From Pseudomonas bohemica (GTDB lineage: Bacteria; Pseudomonadota; Gammaproteobacteria; Pseudomonadales; Pseudomonadaceae): a DNA stretch of 64,000 bases. Position 1 is the first letter of the stretch; every line of letters starts with the position of its first letter. Made by a program: the position numbers and the translations under genes. The notes under the pieces were generated by a model that made no database searches, was not told where the DNA came from, and saw only the letters and a list, made by a program, of their open reading frames with translations. Shown here one piece after another: positions 8,295-17,370 of this stretch. The stretch covers positions 291,589 through 355,588 of the forward strand of contig NZ_NKHL01000121.1 of the NCBI RefSeq assembly GCF_002934685.1, written 5' to 3'.

Positions 8295-9221
8295 TCACAA
8301 CTTGGCCTTGACCGCCGCCAGTGCGTCCTTGTCGTCAATGGTCTTCACGCCGTCGAGCCATTTGTCCAGCACCGCCGGGTTGGCCTTGATCCAGGTTTTC
8401 ACCGCCTCGGCATTGCTGACTTTGGTGTCCACCACGTTCTTCATGATGGTGTTTTCCATGTCCTGGGTGAACGTCAGGTTGGAGAACAGTTTGGCCACGT
8501 TCGGGCAGGCGTCGGCGTAGCCTTTGCGGGTCACGGTGTAGACGCTGCCGGTATCGCCGAAGTACTTCTCGCCGCCCTTGAGGTAGCGCATGCCCTTGAT
8601 CTGCACGTTCATCGGGTGCGGAGTCCAGCCGAGGAAGACCACGAACTCATTCTTCTTCACGTCACGCTGCACTTCGGCCAGCATCGCCTGTTCGCTGGAT
8701 TCGACCAGCTTCCACTCGCCCAGGTCGAATTCGTTCTTCTTGATAATATCCTGAATCGATGTGTTGGCCGGAGCCCCCGAGCCGATACCGTAGATCTTCT
8801 TGTGGAACTTGTCGGCGAATTTGTTCAGGTCGGCGAAGTTATGCACGCCCGCGTCATAGACGTATTTGGGGACCGCCAGGGTGAATTCGGTGCCTTCCAG
8901 GTTCTTGGCATACTGCGTCACATCGCCTGTGGCGACGAACTTGTCATAGAAGCCCTGCTGCGCCGGCATCCAGTTGCCCAGGAAAACGTCCAGCTGACCG
9001 TCCTTGAGACCACCATAGGCAATCGGCACTGCCAGCGTATCGACCTTGGCCTTGTAGCCCATGCCATCGAGCAGAAAGCTTGCCGTGGCGTTGGTTGCAG
9101 CAATGTCGCTCCAGCCTGGATCGGCCATTCGAACCGTACTGCAGCTTGCGTCAGCGGCGTATGCGACGACGCTGCTCAAGCTCATCACCGCAACCGCCAG
9201 CGTCGTGAACAATTTCTTCAT
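8295..9221 (-). CDS. choX: Choline/betaine ABC transporter substrate-binding protein
   Basis: A periplasmic binding protein of the OpuAC/ChoX family, 308 aa, with a signal peptide ending near YAADASC. It would deliver choline or a related quaternary amine to an ABC importer; no permease or ATPase gene is next to it, so it must use one encoded elsewhere (inference). Family features include aromatic residues that could form a cation-binding box (ADPGWSDI, FLGNWMPAQQGF, FLGWTPHPMN). It lies 38 bp downstream of betC on the same strand, so choline-O-sulfate and its product choline are likely substrates handled together. Exact ligand preference cannot be read from sequence. Confidence 0.88.
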   Translation of the reverse strand: MKKLFTTLAVAVMSLSSVVAYAADASCSTVRMADPGWSDIAATNATASFLLDGMGYKAKVDTLAVPIAYGGLKDGQLDVFLGNWMPAQQGFYDKFVATGDVTQYAKNLEGTEFTLAVPKYVYDAGVHNFADLNKFADKFHKKIYGIGSGAPANTSIQDIIKKNEFDLGEWKLVESSEQAMLAEVQRDVKKNEFVVFLGWTPHPMNVQIKGMRYLKGGEKYFGDTGSVYTVTRKGYADACPNVAKLFSNLTFTQDMENTIMKNVVDTKVSNAEAVKTWIKANPAVLDKWLDGVKTIDDKDALAAVKAKL

Positions 9222-9259
9222 GGAGTGCCCCTTTTTGGTTTTCTAGGTGTTGGCAGGGT

Positions 9260-10765
9260 TCAAGGTTGTGGATAACGAGCCTTGCGCTCCAGATCGTCCA
9301 GATCGATATGGTTGCGCATGTATTGCTGACTGGCGTCTACCAGCGGCTGGTGATCCCAACTCTTCAGCTTGCCGCGGGCCAGCGACTCTGCGACGAAACG
9401 CCGCCGACGCTGGCTGGCGAGCACCTGATGGTGTATCGCCGGAATGTCCCACTTGGCCTTTGCCTGGGCCAGGAACGCGTTGAACAGGTCGCGATGAGCC
9501 TCGGATTGGCTCAATTCTTCCTGCTCTTTCGGATCGTTGTACAGGTCATACAGCAGACATGGGTCCTGTTCCGAATAGATGAATTTGTAAGCGCCGCGAC
9601 GAATCATCATCAGCGGGCTGTGGGTGCCTTCAGCCATGTACTCGCCGAACACTTCGTCATGACCTTCCTCGCCTTGCAGATGCGGCAACAATGAGCGGCC
9701 ATCCAGCGGCAGCCCGGGTTCCAGTTCGCCTTCAGCCAGCGCGACGAATGTCGGCAGCAGGTCGGCGGTGGACACAGCGGCCTTGACGCGACCGGCCTTG
9801 AATTGCCCCGGAGCGTACACCAGCAACGGCACGCGAGCGGACATTTCAAACCAGTGCATTTTGTACCAGAGGCCACGCTCGCCCAACATGTCGCCGTGAT
9901 CGCCCGAGAACACGATGATGGTGTCTTCGGCCAAACCGGTGTCTTCCAGCGTCTTCAGCAGCTTACCGACGTTGTCGTCGATATAACTGCACGCGCCGAA
10001 GTAAGCACGGCGGGCGTCGCGAATCTTGTGTTCCGGCAACGGCTTGTCCCACAGGTCGTAGACCTTTAGCAGACGCTGTGAGTGCGGGTCCTGATCCGCC
10101 TGGGCTGGCGGCGTGGGCGGTAGCGCAATGTCGCCATCGCTGTAGAGGTTCCAGTACTCCTTGGGGATGGTGTATGGATCGTGTGGGTGGGTCATCGACA
10201 CAGTCAGGCAGAACGGCTGATCGCCATCCTCCCGCACGTGATCGAACAGGTACTGCTGGGCCTTGAACACCACCTCTTCGTCGAAATCGAGCTGATTGGT
10301 GCGCACGCATGGCCCGGCCTGCAGCACCGACGACATGTTGTGGTACCAGGTCGGGCGCACGTGCGGCTCGTCCCAATTGACCGCCCAGCCGTAGTCGGCT
10401 GGATAAATGTCGCTGGTCAGGCGCTCTTCGTAACCGTGCAACTGATCGGGTCCGCAGAAATGCATCTTGCCTGACAGCGCGGTGCGATAACCCAGACGGC
10501 GGAGGTAGTGGGCGTAGGTCGGGACATCGGCGGGGAAGTCGGCCGCGTTGTCATAGGCGCCGATCTTGCTCGGCAATTGACCGCTGACCAGGGTAAAACG
10601 CGACGGTGCGCACAGTGGGCTGTTGCAATAGGCGGCGTCGAACACCACGCCTTCTGCAGCGAGGCGGCTCAAATTCGGCATTTTGATTGGAGATGAGGCG
10701 TAAATCGGCAACATCGGCGCGGCCATTTGATCGGCCATGATGAAAAGAATGTTCTTGCGCTTCAT
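9260..10765 (-). CDS. betC: Choline-sulfatase
   Basis: Hydrolyses choline-O-sulfate to choline and sulfate, feeding glycine betaine synthesis. With the ATG at 10765 (MKRKNILFIMADQM) it has 501 aa; an ATG six codons upstream at 10783 is possible but has no ribosome site. The sulfatase signature CAPSR is present, with C52 the residue expected to become formylglycine. Metal ligands are expected in MADQ near the start and in SGDHGDMLGERG. The C-terminal region is the choline-sulfatase-specific tail. It is transcribed with choX and divergently from the LysR regulator at 10880. Confidence 0.95.
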   Translation of the reverse strand: MKRKNILFIMADQMAAPMLPIYASSPIKMPNLSRLAAEGVVFDAAYCNSPLCAPSRFTLVSGQLPSKIGAYDNAADFPADVPTYAHYLRRLGYRTALSGKMHFCGPDQLHGYEERLTSDIYPADYGWAVNWDEPHVRPTWYHNMSSVLQAGPCVRTNQLDFDEEVVFKAQQYLFDHVREDGDQPFCLTVSMTHPHDPYTIPKEYWNLYSDGDIALPPTPPAQADQDPHSQRLLKVYDLWDKPLPEHKIRDARRAYFGACSYIDDNVGKLLKTLEDTGLAEDTIIVFSGDHGDMLGERGLWYKMHWFEMSARVPLLVYAPGQFKAGRVKAAVSTADLLPTFVALAEGELEPGLPLDGRSLLPHLQGEEGHDEVFGEYMAEGTHSPLMMIRRGAYKFIYSEQDPCLLYDLYNDPKEQEELSQSEAHRDLFNAFLAQAKAKWDIPAIHHQVLASQRRRRFVAESLARGKLKSWDHQPLVDASQQYMRNHIDLDDLERKARYPQP

Positions 10766-10879
10766 GTCTTCGCGGCATTCCATAGTGAATATTTATGCGA
10801 AATTGCTGTTCCAGAGGATGGGACCCATGGCTTCAGCGGTAAAGCCCATTAAACGCAATGTGTAGGATAAGCCAGGCTT

Positions 10880-11830
10880 ATGTTTATCACTCTTGGTGAC
10901 ATGTCGTTGGATCTGCTGCGCGGTTTCGAGGCGGCCGCGCGATTGCGTAGTTTTACAGCGGCCGCCATTGAACTGGGTACCACTCAACCGGCCATTAGCC
11001 AGCAAATCAAAAAGTTAGAAGAACAGCTGGCAACGCGCCTGTTCGATCGCATCTATCGCGGCATCGAACTGACCGACGCCGGGGAAATTCTGTTCAACCA
11101 TGTGCAGGCCGGATTGCAGTCGATGGATGCCGGGCTGAGCCTGATTACCGAGCAGCATCAGCATGAGGTGCTACAGGTTGCGACAGACTTCGCCTTCGCC
11201 GCGTATTGGCTGATGCCGCGCCTGTATCGCTTCCACAAGGACAACCCGGACGTCGATGTCAGCCTGGTGACCAGCGAGCGCAGCCACAGCATGTTGCGCG
11301 CCGATATCGACGTCGCGGTGTTGTTTGGCGACGGTCGATTCAAACAGGGAGAAAGCCACTGGTTGTTCAGCGAGGAAGTGTTTCCGGTGTGCAGCCCCAA
11401 GTTGCTCGCCGGGCGCGAATTGCCCTTGCCCACCGAGGCGTTGAAGGAGTTCGCGCTGCTGCATCTGCGCGGTGAAGGCGGCAATAACTGGTTCGACTGG
11501 GGCGGCGTTTTTCGCGCCCTGAACATCGCGCAGATGCCTGCGCCGGGCCAACTGCGATTCGACAATTACACACTGCTGATTCAGGCAGCGATTGGCGGTC
11601 AGGGCGTGGCGATCGGTTGGCGGCATCTGGTTGATGATTTGGTGGAACAGGGCTTGCTTTGTCGACCTATCGAAGCGACGGCCATCTCCGCTTACGGCTA
11701 TTACATCGTCCTGCCGCAGCGAAAAAGACGCGTGCAGATTGTGCAGCGCTTCGTCGATTGGTTAAAAAGTGAGCAGGCGTCGAGCGGGGAATCGTTGGTA
11801 GGCAAGCCGCTGCCCTCAATTGCGGTGTAA
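10880..11830 (+). CDS. betR: LysR-type regulator of choline-sulfate use
   Basis: A 316-aa LysR-family transcription factor with an N-terminal winged helix-turn-helix (about residues 12-70: FEAAARLRSFTAAAIELGTT, then PAISQQIKKLEEQL) and a C-terminal effector domain. It is divergent from betC across a 114-bp gap that should carry its operator, the usual geometry for a LysR activator of its neighbour. The name follows the family 'choline sulfate-utilization transcription factor' and is an inference from position and sequence type. An alternative in-frame ATG at 10901 (MSLDLLRGF) is equally plausible; neither has an ideal ribosome site. Confidence 0.85.
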   Translation: MFITLGDMSLDLLRGFEAAARLRSFTAAAIELGTTQPAISQQIKKLEEQLATRLFDRIYRGIELTDAGEILFNHVQAGLQSMDAGLSLITEQHQHEVLQVATDFAFAAYWLMPRLYRFHKDNPDVDVSLVTSERSHSMLRADIDVAVLFGDGRFKQGESHWLFSEEVFPVCSPKLLAGRELPLPTEALKEFALLHLRGEGGNNWFDWGGVFRALNIAQMPAPGQLRFDNYTLLIQAAIGGQGVAIGWRHLVDDLVEQGLLCRPIEATAISAYGYYIVLPQRKRRVQIVQRFVDWLKSEQASSGESLVGKPLPSIAV

Positions 11831-11921
11831 ATCATCGCCATTTTTCTGCGAACGAATGCGCTTCAAACGACAAAATTCTCTGCCGGGGTTTCCGCATTCC
11901 TCATGGCAATTGATCCGGGAC

Positions 11922-11930
11922 TGTGGATAA
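11922..11930 (-). other. Perfect DnaA box (TGTGGATAA on plus strand)
   Basis: A consensus DnaA 9-mer lies on the minus strand in the 156-bp gap between betR and the dioxygenase-like gene. Its significance is unknown. Confidence 0.45.
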
Positions 11931-11986
11931 CTCTTACTCTTTGAGACTAGCAGCAAGTGCCGCTGTTACTGCCTAGGAGACCGGAC

Positions 11987-12319
11987 ATGGCATCTGTCGA
12001 GGGCTATCACGCCCATGTTTATTTTGATGCGCAGATGATCGAGCAGGCGCGGGCGCTGTGCGAGAGCGTGGCGGCGAAATTCGATATTCGTATGGGGCGC
12101 GTACATGAGCGTCCAGTCGGGCCACACCCGGACTGGAGCTGCCAGCTGGCGTTTTCTCATTCGCAGTTCGCCGAGGTGATGCTGTATTTGGCGCTCAATC
12201 GCAATGGGTTGGTGGTGTTTACGCATCCGCTGACCGGCGACGATCTGGCCGACCACACCGAGCACGCGATCTGGATGGGCGGGGTGCGGGAGTTGAATGT
12301 GGGGATGTTCAGAAAGTGA
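11987..12319 (+). CDS. DOPA 4,5-dioxygenase family protein
   Basis: A small cytosolic protein of 110 aa related to the extradiol-type DOPA 4,5-dioxygenases. It shows the paired histidine motifs GYHAHVYFD near the start and HERPVGPHPDW at about 40-50, plus VVFTHPLTGD and DHTEHAIWMG. The start at 11987 follows a good ribosome site (TAGGAGA). The bacterial substrate is not established. It stands alone between betR and a REP pair, so context gives no pathway. Confidence 0.8.
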   Translation: MASVEGYHAHVYFDAQMIEQARALCESVAAKFDIRMGRVHERPVGPHPDWSCQLAFSHSQFAEVMLYLALNRNGLVVFTHPLTGDDLADHTEHAIWMGGVRELNVGMFRK

Positions 12320-12338
12320 CAACGACCGTGTAACCCCC

Positions 12339-12433
12339 GTAGAAGCGCAGAAGCGCGCTTGCCCGCGATTGCGGTGTGTCATCCGACGCCGAGGTGTCAG
12401 GACATCGCCATCGCGGGCAAGCAGGCTCCTACA
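12339..12433. repeat. REPIN, class A
   Basis: A 95-bp inverted pair with ends GTAGAAGCGCAG and CAGGCTCCTAC. It carries a short internal duplication (GAAGCGCAGAAGCGCGC) in its left arm, unlike the other copies. Confidence 0.8.
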
Positions 12434-12445
12434 GTTGGAAATGCC

Positions 12446-12934
12446 TTAGTTCAACACGCCATCCAGAATCTCGTAGACGATCCCGCTGCCAATCGCGACC
12501 AGTGCAATGTCCGGGCCCAGGCGGCGCCATTCGTAGCCGTCGTAACGCGGCAGATACTGCTGCGAGCGATCATCCAGACGACGACCGTAACCGCGTGGCA
12601 ACGGCTGGCCTTTGGCGATATGCACGTTCGGTGGCAGCGGTTGGCCCCGACCGATAGTTTCGCGATGTTCCTGGATAGTTCGGCGAACGTCACTGAAATC
12701 TTCCGGCGGACGCCCGCCGCGACGATCATCGCCACGATTGTCCGCACGTTGGTCGTTACTGCGGTCATTGCCACGATTGCCCTGCGGGCCGCGTTGAGAA
12801 TTCTGATCCTGATGCTGACCGGGGCTGCGATCGTCATTGCCGCCACGTTGATCTGGCGGCGCAGCGTGGACCAGCGCACTGGCGCCGATCATCAACACGC
12901 CCAACCCTGTGATCAAACGATTCGAGACTTTCAT
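12446..12934 (-). CDS. CigR/RcnB-like secreted protein
   Basis: A 162-aa exported protein. The ATG at 12934 follows AGGAG and begins a clear signal peptide (MKVSNRLITGLGVLMIGASA). The mature N-terminal half is a low-complexity, hydrophilic stretch rich in Asp, Arg, Asn, Gln and Gly (about residues 27-80). A conserved C-terminal module follows with KGQPLPRGYGRRLDD, then a hydrophobic segment DIALVAIGSGIVYEIL. This layout matches the RcnB/CigR family (nickel/cobalt homeostasis factor or anti-virulence regulator in enterics), but function here is unknown. It lies downstream of trpBA, separated by a terminator. Confidence 0.72.
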   Translation of the reverse strand: MKVSNRLITGLGVLMIGASALVHAAPPDQRGGNDDRSPGQHQDQNSQRGPQGNRGNDRSNDQRADNRGDDRRGGRPPEDFSDVRRTIQEHRETIGRGQPLPPNVHIAKGQPLPRGYGRRLDDRSQQYLPRYDGYEWRRLGPDIALVAIGSGIVYEILDGVLN

Positions 12935-12965
12935 GTAGCGCGCTCCTGAGCAAATTCGAATCAGC

Positions 12966-13002
12966 AAAAAAGGGGCAGAACGTAGGTCCTGAACCCCTTT
13001 GC
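12966..13002 (-). terminator. Intrinsic terminator after trpBA
   Basis: Read on the minus strand: stem AAAGGGG ... CCCCTTT followed by more T residues. The inner part is also partly self-complementary. It sits about 60 bp past the trpA stop. Confidence 0.75.
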
Positions 13003-13060
13003 TGTACTGCTTAGTCTACCGACCAAAGACTTAGATTCCTCTGTATCAGGAACTTTACCT

Positions 13061-13872
13061 TCAGGACACACGTGCCTTACGAACGCCTTCGGCCAACTCC
13101 GAGCACAGCTTCAGTACGTTGCCGACTGCCTCGTCCGGCGACTGCGCATTGGCGATGTGATCGATCAGTGCCGAGCCGACGACCACGCCGTCTGCCACGC
13201 GAGCGATGGCTGCGGCCTGCTCTGGCGTACGAATCCCGAAACCGACACTGATTGGCAGATCAGAGTGACGACGCAGGCGCGCCACGGCTTGCTTGACGTG
13301 ATCGATGGTGGCCGAGCCAGCACCGGTCACACCGGCGACCGAGACGTAGTAGACGAAACCGGAACTGCCGTTGAGCACGGTGGGCAGGCGGTTGTCGTCG
13401 GTGGTCGGCGTGGTCAGGCGGATGAAGTCCAGACCGGCGTCCTGCGCAGGGTCGCACAACTCGCCGTTATGCTCGGGCGGCAGGTCGACCACGATCAGGC
13501 CATCGACGCCCGACTCATGAGCTTCGGCGATGAAACGCTCGACACCGTAGTTGTGGATCGGGTTGTAGTAACCCATCAGCACCAGTGGCGTGGTGCTGTC
13601 TTGCGCCCGGAACTCGCGCACCATTTGCAGGGTTTTCGCCAGATTCTGTTTGGCGTCCAGCGCGCGAATGTTGGCCAGCTGAATCGCTGGGCCGTCGGCC
13701 ATCGGATCGGTGAAGGGCATGCCCAGCTCGATCACATCGGCACCGGCTTTGGGCAGACCCTTGAGGATCGCCAGCGAGGTGTCATACGCCGGGTCGCCTG
13801 CGGTGATGAAGGTCACCAGGGCGGCGCGGTCTTGTTCTTTCAGCTCGGCAAAACGGGTTTGCAGGCGGCTCA

Positions 13873-13873
<1 letters not shown>
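13061..13873 (-). CDS. trpA: Tryptophan synthase alpha subunit
   Basis: Cleaves indole-3-glycerol phosphate to indole and G3P in the alpha2beta2 complex. It has 270 aa. Catalytic residues match E. coli numbering: E49 in VIELGMPF and D60 in PMADGP. The phosphate loop region GFGIRTPEQ is present. The ATG at 13873 shares one base with the trpB stop (TGATG), so translation is coupled; an in-frame TTG one codon earlier is unlikely. The trpBA pair is split from the other trp genes and controlled by the divergent trpI, as is typical of pseudomonads. Confidence 0.97.
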
Positions 13874-15093
<1,220 letters not shown>

Positions 15094-15216
15094 GGTGAAG
15101 ACCTCCGAGGTGACGAATGGATTAGCCGTTGAGGCAGTGGACACACTTTAACCAGCGTCATGAGCAATGAAAACCGATAAGATCGCCGTGACCTGTCAGA
15201 AAAAATCACAGATATC

Positions 15217-16116
15217 ATGAGCCGAGATCTTCCCCCGTTGAACGCCTTGCGTGCCTTCGAAGCCACGGCCCGCCTGAACAGCGTCAGTCGGGCGGCGGAA
15301 CAGCTGCACGTTACCCACGGCGCCGTCAGCCGTCAGTTGAAAGTGCTGGAAGAGCACTTGGGTGTGGGCCTGTTCAGCAAGGATGGCCGCGGCATTAAAC
15401 TCACAGATGCCGGTGTCAGGTTGCGCGATGCGAGCGCTGAAGCGTTCGACCGCCTGCGCAGCATTTGCGCCGAATTGAGTCAGGGCAGTACCGATGCGCC
15501 GTTTGTGTTGGGCTGTTCGGGCAGCCTGCTGGCGCGCTGGTTCATTCCGCGATTGGGACGTTTGAATGCCGATCTACCAGACCTGCGTCTGCATTTGTCA
15601 GCAGGTGAAGGTGATCTCGACCCCCGGCGGCCGGGTCTGGATGCGCTCCTGGTCTTCGCCGAACCACCCTGGCCTGCCGACATGCAGGTCTACGAGCTGG
15701 CAAGCGAACGCATCGGGCCTGTATTGAGTCCCCGTTTCGGGCGATTCGAGTCATTGCGTCATGCGCCGCTGAAAGCGCTGATCAGCGAGCCGCTGCTGCA
15801 GACCATGTCACGCTTGCAGGCCTGGCCGAGTTGGGCGAAGCAGAATGGAATCGATCCCGACGCACTGAGGTACGGTCAAGGGTTCGAGCACCTGTATTAC
15901 TTGCTGGAGGCCGCTGTTTCGGGCCTTGGAGTCGCCATCGCGCCTGAACAACTGGTGGCCGATGACCTGAAGGCTGGACGCCTCGCTGCGCCATGGGGTT
16001 TCACTGAAACCCCGGCGCAACTGGCGTTATGGGTACCTAAACGTGCCGCCGACGGGCGTGCGCAGCAGCTGGCGCGATGGCTCAAGCAGGAGCTGGAACG
16101 TTCAGGTCAGGCTTGA
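15217..16116 (+). CDS. trpI: LysR-type activator of trpBA
   Basis: A 299-aa LysR regulator with an N-terminal HTH (RDLPPLNALRAFEATARLNS, then VSRAAEQLHVTHGAVSRQLK) and an effector-binding domain. Divergent position beside trpB identifies it as TrpI, which binds indoleglycerol phosphate and activates trpBA in Pseudomonas. Its stop codon directly abuts the stop of the convergent DUF883 gene: the six bases TGATCA (16114-16119) are the two stops on opposite strands, leaving no spacer. Confidence 0.93.
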   Translation: MSRDLPPLNALRAFEATARLNSVSRAAEQLHVTHGAVSRQLKVLEEHLGVGLFSKDGRGIKLTDAGVRLRDASAEAFDRLRSICAELSQGSTDAPFVLGCSGSLLARWFIPRLGRLNADLPDLRLHLSAGEGDLDPRRPGLDALLVFAEPPWPADMQVYELASERIGPVLSPRFGRFESLRHAPLKALISEPLLQTMSRLQAWPSWAKQNGIDPDALRYGQGFEHLYYLLEAAVSGLGVAIAPEQLVADDLKAGRLAAPWGFTETPAQLALWVPKRAADGRAQQLARWLKQELERSGQA

Positions 16117-16443
16117 TCAGTTGGCGCGTTTACACAGCAGATAGGCTGCCAACAGACCAATTGCACCCACGGCGACACCGGCTGTGGTCCAAGGGTGTTC
16201 CTGAGCGTAGTCACGAGTGGCCACGCTGGTTTCGCGGGTCTTTACTTTGACGTCTTCGTAGACATCACTCAGCAGGCTGCGCGAATGGCTCAGCGCGCTT
16301 TCAGCGTTGGCTTTGAGGGTCTTCAGGGTTTTGCGCGACTCGTCCGAAGCGTCCGACTTCAAGCTTTCCAACGACTTGAGCAGACTTTCGATCTCAGCTT
16401 CCATACTTTGCAAAGACGCTTTACGGGATGACGTGAATGCCAT
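16117..16443 (-). CDS. DUF883 (ElaB/YqjD-like) membrane-anchored protein
   Basis: A 108-aa protein with a long amphipathic, coiled-coil-like N-terminal part (SMEAEIESLLKSLESLKSDA), a conserved YAQEHPWTTAG segment and one C-terminal transmembrane helix (about 85-104). This is the DUF883 layout; E. coli YqjD and ElaB are ribosome-associated inner-membrane proteins of stationary phase. The same role here is only an inference. A ribosome site (GGAGAG) precedes the start. It is convergent with trpI with zero spacing. Confidence 0.88.
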   Translation of the reverse strand: MAFTSSRKASLQSMEAEIESLLKSLESLKSDASDESRKTLKTLKANAESALSHSRSLLSDVYEDVKVKTRETSVATRDYAQEHPWTTAGVAVGAIGLLAAYLLCKRAN

Positions 16444-16537
16444 GATGTGACTCTCCTGCAGTGATGAGTGGCGTGTGTTGATTCCGACTACAGGGTTTTC
16501 AGAAAGTGCAGTGCGGTTTCGAAGAGCCTTTATTTAT

Positions 16538-16564
16538 GAACTTTTAGGGGCTTTCCACGCCAGA
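16538..16564 (+). promoter_or_regulatory. Possible AlgU (sigma-22) promoter for dodecin
   Basis: GAACTT (exact -35 consensus), 16-bp spacer, then CCAGA, close to the TCtGA-type -10. It lies about 60 bp before the dodecin start. The -10 match is imperfect. Confidence 0.45.
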
Positions 16565-16621
16565 CGTAGAGAGCAAATTCGCTGCTACGCTCCCATTGAA
16601 GACCATTTGAGGAGAACTGCC

Positions 16622-16837
16622 ATGTCTGAACATCACACCTACAAGCTGCTTGAACTGGTCGGCTCGTCGCCCACCAGCACCGATGACGCGATTCAGAATG
16701 CCATCGCTCAGGCGGCGGAAACCGTGAAATTTCTGGAGTGGTTCGAAGTGCTGGAAACCAGAGGTCACATCAAGGATGGCAAGGTCGCGCATTTTCAGGT
16801 GACCATCAAAGTGGGTTTCCGCATCGACAAGAGCTGA
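16622..16837 (+). CDS. Dodecin (flavin-binding storage/buffer protein)
   Basis: A 71-aa protein matching dodecin: SEHHTYKLLELVGSSPTST, then AIAQAAETVKFLEWFEV, and the C-terminal VTIKVGFRID. Dodecins form dodecameric shells that bind flavins and buffer free flavin. The ATG at 16622 has GAGGAG just upstream. It is monocistronic, with a candidate AlgU promoter before it and a GC hairpin after it. Confidence 0.92.
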   Translation: MSEHHTYKLLELVGSSPTSTDDAIQNAIAQAAETVKFLEWFEVLETRGHIKDGKVAHFQVTIKVGFRIDKS

Positions 16838-16920
16838 TGAACTTTTGAACTGGCTGAATGCCACAACCTTCGCTATACATACCGCGCTGTCGTGAATTCG
16901 ACGCGAGGCTTGTGTGATCG

Positions 16921-16944
16921 GGCCGCTTCTTTCCAGCGGCCTTT
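16921..16944 (+). terminator. Probable terminator after dodecin
   Basis: A perfect GGCCGC/GCGGCC stem with a 9-base loop is followed by only three T residues, so termination may be weak. Confidence 0.45.
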
Positions 16945-16979
16945 ACGCTTGAAAAGCGCCAGACGAGGGAGTGTGACCG

Positions 16980-17204
16980 ATGAAGAAGATTCTTTTAGCG
17001 GTAGGATTGTTGAGCATTGCGGGCACCACCATGGCAGCCGGGAGATCGTGCGATGACGTGAAGGCGGACATCGACGCGAAGATCAAGGCCAGGGGCGTAG
17101 CGTCCTATACTCTGGATGCCGTGGATAAAGGCAGCGCCGCCGATGGCAAGGTTGTCGGCACCTGCGAAGGCGGCACCAAGGAACTGGTTTACAAACGCGG
17201 CTGA
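16980..17204 (+). CDS. DUF1161 periplasmic protein (copy 1)
   Basis: A 74-aa secreted protein with a signal peptide ending near TTMAAG. The mature part is about 55 aa with two cysteines (SCDDVK and VGTCEGG), probably a disulfide, and the family ending GTKELVYKRG. Function is unknown. A paralogue with the same plan lies at 19227. A strong terminator follows at 17221. Confidence 0.85.
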   Translation: MKKILLAVGLLSIAGTTMAAGRSCDDVKADIDAKIKARGVASYTLDAVDKGSAADGKVVGTCEGGTKELVYKRG

Positions 17205-17220
17205 TCTGGCCCGTTGCAGG

Positions 17221-17253
17221 AAAAAACCGACGCATCTGGCGTCGGTTTTTTTG
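17221..17253 (+). terminator. Intrinsic terminator after DUF1161 copy 1
   Basis: CCGACGC/GCGTCGG stem with a 5-base loop, flanked by A6 and T7. It could act in both directions. Confidence 0.9.
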
Positions 17254-17269
17254 TGCGCCGCGTGAACCC

Positions 17270-17354
17270 TGTAGGAGCTTGTCCGCGATGGCGACCGACC
17301 CGACACATAAATGTCGGATGACGCGCCGCAGTCGCGGGCAAGCGCGCTCCTACA
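17270..17354. repeat. REPIN, class A
   Basis: Begins TGTAGGAGCTTG and ends CGCGCTCCTACA, about 85 bp. The left arm lacks a few bases of the usual form. Confidence 0.8.
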
Positions 17355-17370
17355 GCGGCTCAGGTGCTGA

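Noticed and set aside
8226..9275. A 349-codon frame opposite choX
   Set aside because: choX has a signal peptide and family motifs; the opposite frame has none.
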